From positions 96,531 to 160,530 of the forward strand of contig NOWV01000180.1 in NCBI GenBank assembly GCA_003344405.1: 64,000 bases of DNA, in the 5' to 3' direction. Below, piece after piece: positions 60,601 through 64,000 of this stretch (position 1 is its first letter; the number at the start of each line of letters is the position of its first letter). Source of the DNA: Trichoplax sp. H2. Its lineage: Eukaryota > Placozoa > Uniplacotomia > Trichoplacea. Below the pieces are notes generated by a model. That model saw nothing but the letters and a program-made list of their open reading frames with translations, searched no databases and had not been told where the DNA came from. The position numbers were made by a program, and so were the translations under genes.

Positions 60601-63600
60601 CGCTGTGTTTATATTGTATTGTATTCTAGCCGATACAGGCAAAGTAAATAAGAATCTCGCCCTTAAAACTTATTTCATCAATCGAAAGTAAAAAGCTTTT
60701 CTTAAGGTTATCAATTCAGATCGCTTTTATATTAGCACCAAAGGTATTTGTTGAGAAAATTTGATGATAGGAAATAGGAAAGCTTAGGATCGATTAACAA
60801 GTTCTGGTAAGATAAAGGGCGATTAACAGTTGTGTTTATGAAGTTTGATATTATTATTAGATACTGATAATATTCCTTTAATTACAATAAAGTACTACCA
60901 GACTTGCATTTGCCACATTAACAAAAACAAAAATTGGCGCAAAATTAAATGAAAAATGACTTGAGTCATGCGCTATCAGTCAAGTAGTCATAACTTTTAA
61001 TGAGCATGAAAGCGCTAATAAAGTGAAAATACGCTTACAAGAACCAAGAAATGTTTATTTTCTTTCCTTAGGTAATATCATTTCATGAAAGAAAATACAT
61101 TATATAAGGTACCATTTGATATTATAAGTCATATAAAGTAAATATCAAAGAAAATCTTTACAAGCAATCAAAGGACGTTGTCGAAATTTATAAAACCATG
61201 TACTGAACCAGCTACCAGCTTACTGTATCAATTAAATGAATAATTATAATCGGCTATATTAATTAATGTATCTATCACTTTCTCAAGTAACAAGATTGAG
61301 ATAGCATATTACCGCGTAATATATATGTATATATATAGCTTGTCATGTAGTCGCACAGATTGTTTAGCACTACGGAAATAATTAATAGAAGTAGCAAAGT
61401 ATTGATCAAAAACTTTTTGAGGTGTAGCGTTAAGTAAAAGATTATGAAATCGCTTTCATTATACAATTTTGAGGTACTCGCAGTAGGCTCTCGGAATCAA
61501 GAATATTTTCGAGTTGAAATAGATTGTCCATACAATTAATAGCATAAAATTACACTTGCTATAATAGGCTAAACAATTTAAATTAAAGATACCTAAATCC
61601 TCGGTAATTTATAGATCGATTTTACGTCGTGAAGTGAATCTCTACAAGAAAATGAAGTTCCTATCATAATATTTTCGAGATACTTCATCATAGATTGATA
61701 TAGTTGTTATACTTCTCGAGAGCTATGCTATGAGAGTCTAGTCTGTAAACAATTCTCTATTGCAAGAGATTCGGTATTTATGGTTATCAATTTTACACTA
61801 CTTAACCTACCTACATTTCACTCTATTGTGCTTACATAAAATATAGTAAGTTTTAATTCAATATGAATTCACTCTTATGTCTCTGCGTACAGTCAAAGCT
61901 ATTTGTTACAGTTATAGGTACTTTCTGCAAATTATTTTCCATATGAATTCCTATTAATCATCAATTTTCATGTAAAATTTAATTAGTTACATTAAGCTAA
62001 TACAGTACCGAAAGATATGTTTTTCTGTCATGGGATATACGTTGGTATTTATCATTTCTACCACTATGAGGCTTATTTTACGTTCCCAAATATCATACTT
62101 ATTAACATTAACTACTATAGCTATAGATTAATCGATATTAGAGAGATGTTGTAAAAAAACCTTGCTTGAGATATATCTCTTATTTCCTTTAAAAATAGCA
62201 AGAATTGTTTGACATTCTGAGTAAAATGATGTTACTTTCCTTTATTATATTTCACAGCTGTGATTATTAATAATAGCTGGATAAGTATTTATAGGTAAAT
62301 ATCAATTTAATGTGCATGCAAGTTGAATTTTTAATAGCCTAGAAGTGTTACAAATTGCTTGTTCACAGAATACCTATACTAAAAGTGCCGTGCATTTTGG
62401 TCATTATTAAAGATGATAGGGAACTATAACAGCTAGCTTATTAAAAATATCAATACTTTGTTTACTTGTTAAGTGATTATGAGGACAGCTACATAAATAA
62501 TGAAATGATGATCTAAATTTGAGTTACAGTTTCACTTCCTACAAAGAGAATAACTATGAGAGCCATACGTACATTTATTATTAATTATTATCCATTATCC
62601 TTTAATTATTGTTCCCAATGACAAAATTATCCAAAATGTTGCATCTTATATCTGAAATTAATTTTGATAAATATACAGCTGTAAGGGTGTTAAAGATTAC
62701 CGTGAAGTATAAATGCGTTGTATTGATCGTTATGCAGTAGCTAGCTAATCGTCAGAGTTATAGATTATCTATAAAACGTACTCACTTTCTAGCAAGGGCA
62801 AGTGAATTACTTCAATACGTAATTTATAAAAAGCTTAAAGGTCAGGTCGTTTTCTGATCATGACTGGCCTCGTGTTCTATGCGTGCCCTGACTTATTTTA
62901 AAGTAGAGCACAAAGTTATACAAATTTAGATCTAAGAATAGACGAAAGAAATATTGTTTATTAGTATTAATTTCTATTTATAAACTTGTTATGGCACTGT
63001 GTTACCAATAAACTAATTATTGATTATATACGAGTATAATTAGTGAATAATGAACACCTTAGAATAGTCTAGGTAAGGTGATATGCTATGTTAGATATTT
63101 ATTTTGCGAGGCTCGTAGTTAATATTTTAGTAATAGAGTTGTGATATAAAGTATCAACTATTACGAGTTTATCAGCTAAAGATTGAAAGGCATACTAGAT
63201 TTTAATATATAATCAAACCGTATATAGAAGGAGAATGAGGATTTCAAGACCTTAAGTTCCAGAATATCTACATATTCGTATCTATTTAGTAACTGTGCAG
63301 TATATATTAATTAATGCAACCTGTAAAGTGTGTGTTGTATTAACTCCAGTCAACATCGGAATTCATGATAGAAATCGGTTTAAGCGTATGTGGTTGTAAA
63401 ATAAAAGTAGTAATTGCTTAAGCTAAGAAGTGTTCAGGAGTTGTAACGTAAAGAAAAGTGTAGCAATTAATCAATTTTCTGTGGAGTATAGCCGAGAAAT
63501 CAACTTTTCATATATCGTTTACCCAAATACTGAAAATACTAAGAAAGTAGCCCGAGTTATTGTACCTATACTAGAGTTCTTTGTAAAATTTTTGCTATAA

Positions 63601-63900
63601 GTGAGGGTCGTGACAATACTCTCTGACTGCGCGAATATAAATAGAAGTGTTTGTTACGGAGTCATGCTCCGAAATATTAATCGCTAAGTTAATTAAAATA
63701 TCTCATTTAAATTATTGTTTGCTCCAGTAGCTTATTAGATATTAATGTTTATTCATAAGTACTTGTTCAATATTGTTGACATCTCGGAGCTAACAAGCTT
63801 AATCTGTAAACGTTAATTAATAACACCTTAAGTGTAAGATCAATTACTTTGCAGAGCCTTGAGGCTCTAGTTGCTATACTAGGATATGTATACTGTACAG
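57661..63900. other. ~6 kb apparently gene-free DNA
   Basis: No exon with family similarity, tRNA, rRNA or tandem array recognised on either strand. Open frames (for example 61275-61466, minus, hydrophobic) are at chance length. Could hold UTRs, long introns or regulatory DNA of the gene starting at the right edge. Confidence 0.55.
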
Positions 63901-63913
63901 TGTAAGCCGCTAT

Positions 63914-63984
63914 TTCAAGAATATTCACAAGTGTACCATCGGCGAGACTATAAAAAGCGGAGCACTAGCTTAGCTTCTCAGTTC
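63914..63984 (+). promoter_or_regulatory. Candidate heat-shock-type promoter at the window edge
   Basis: A perfect three-unit heat-shock element TTCaaGAAtaTTC lies at 63914-63926. TATAAAAAG at 63949-63957 and an initiator-like TCAGTTC whose A is at 63980 follow; TATA-to-start spacing is 31 bp. The order and spacing fit a stress-inducible pol II promoter reading rightwards out of the window. GTACTGTACAGTGTA sits just upstream (about 63890-63904). The driven gene is not visible. Confidence 0.55.
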
Positions 63985-64000
63985 CAGTTAGTCATTTGCA

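Overview
The window is animal (metazoan) nuclear DNA and most likely comes from a placozoan such as Trichoplax. It is AT-rich, has about one gene per 7 kb, and its genes carry many short introns (mostly 70-400 bp). The encoded proteins are close to animal orthologues. The placozoan assignment is inferred from gene density, intron size and composition, not from a database match. Three 20-N runs mark assembly gaps at 23333-23352, 54059-54078 and 54816-54835.

Left part (1-11.3 kb): a complete 14-exon peroxisomal acyl-CoA oxidase (+) ending in the peroxisomal signal SKL, about 5 kb of mostly non-coding DNA with a possible decayed ankyrin-like remnant, and a single-exon orphan gene (-) for a Ser/Arg-rich, probably disordered protein. 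11.3-17.6 kb is nearly gene-free.

Centre (17.6-36.3 kb): four conserved housekeeping genes in alternating orientation. These are the bifunctional mRNA capping enzyme (-, 17 exons), the splicing factor SMNDC1/SPF30 (+, 10 exons), translation factor eEF1B-delta (-, 11 exons, including a 16-nt microexon) and mitochondrial carnitine palmitoyltransferase 2 (+, 12 exons, two GC-AG introns). The two head-to-head intervals (capping enzyme/SMNDC1 and eEF1D/CPT2) are both packed with palindromic GTAC-type repeats.

Right-centre (37-46.7 kb): a secreted EGF-EGF-Ig-Ig-FN3 protein (-) whose introns are all in phase 1, and a UBF-like HMG-box RNA polymerase I factor (-, 19 exons) with an unusual lysine-rich N-terminus and no acidic C-terminal tail.

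Right part (47-64 kb): repeat-rich. It holds a 15-copy minisatellite just upstream of the UBF gene, a 515-603 bp satellite, a ~130 bp array with an interstitial telomeric (CCCTAA) tract, and a two-exon divergent rhodopsin-class GPCR (-) whose second exon appears twice because of a probable haplotype/assembly duplication. A ~100 bp minisatellite and ~6 kb of apparently gene-free DNA follow. The window ends in a textbook-like inducible promoter (three-unit heat-shock element, TATA box, initiator) facing a gene beyond the edge.

Exon boundaries were worked out by hand from reading frame, GT/GC-AG sites and family alignment. For each spliced gene the exon lengths sum to a whole number of codons.
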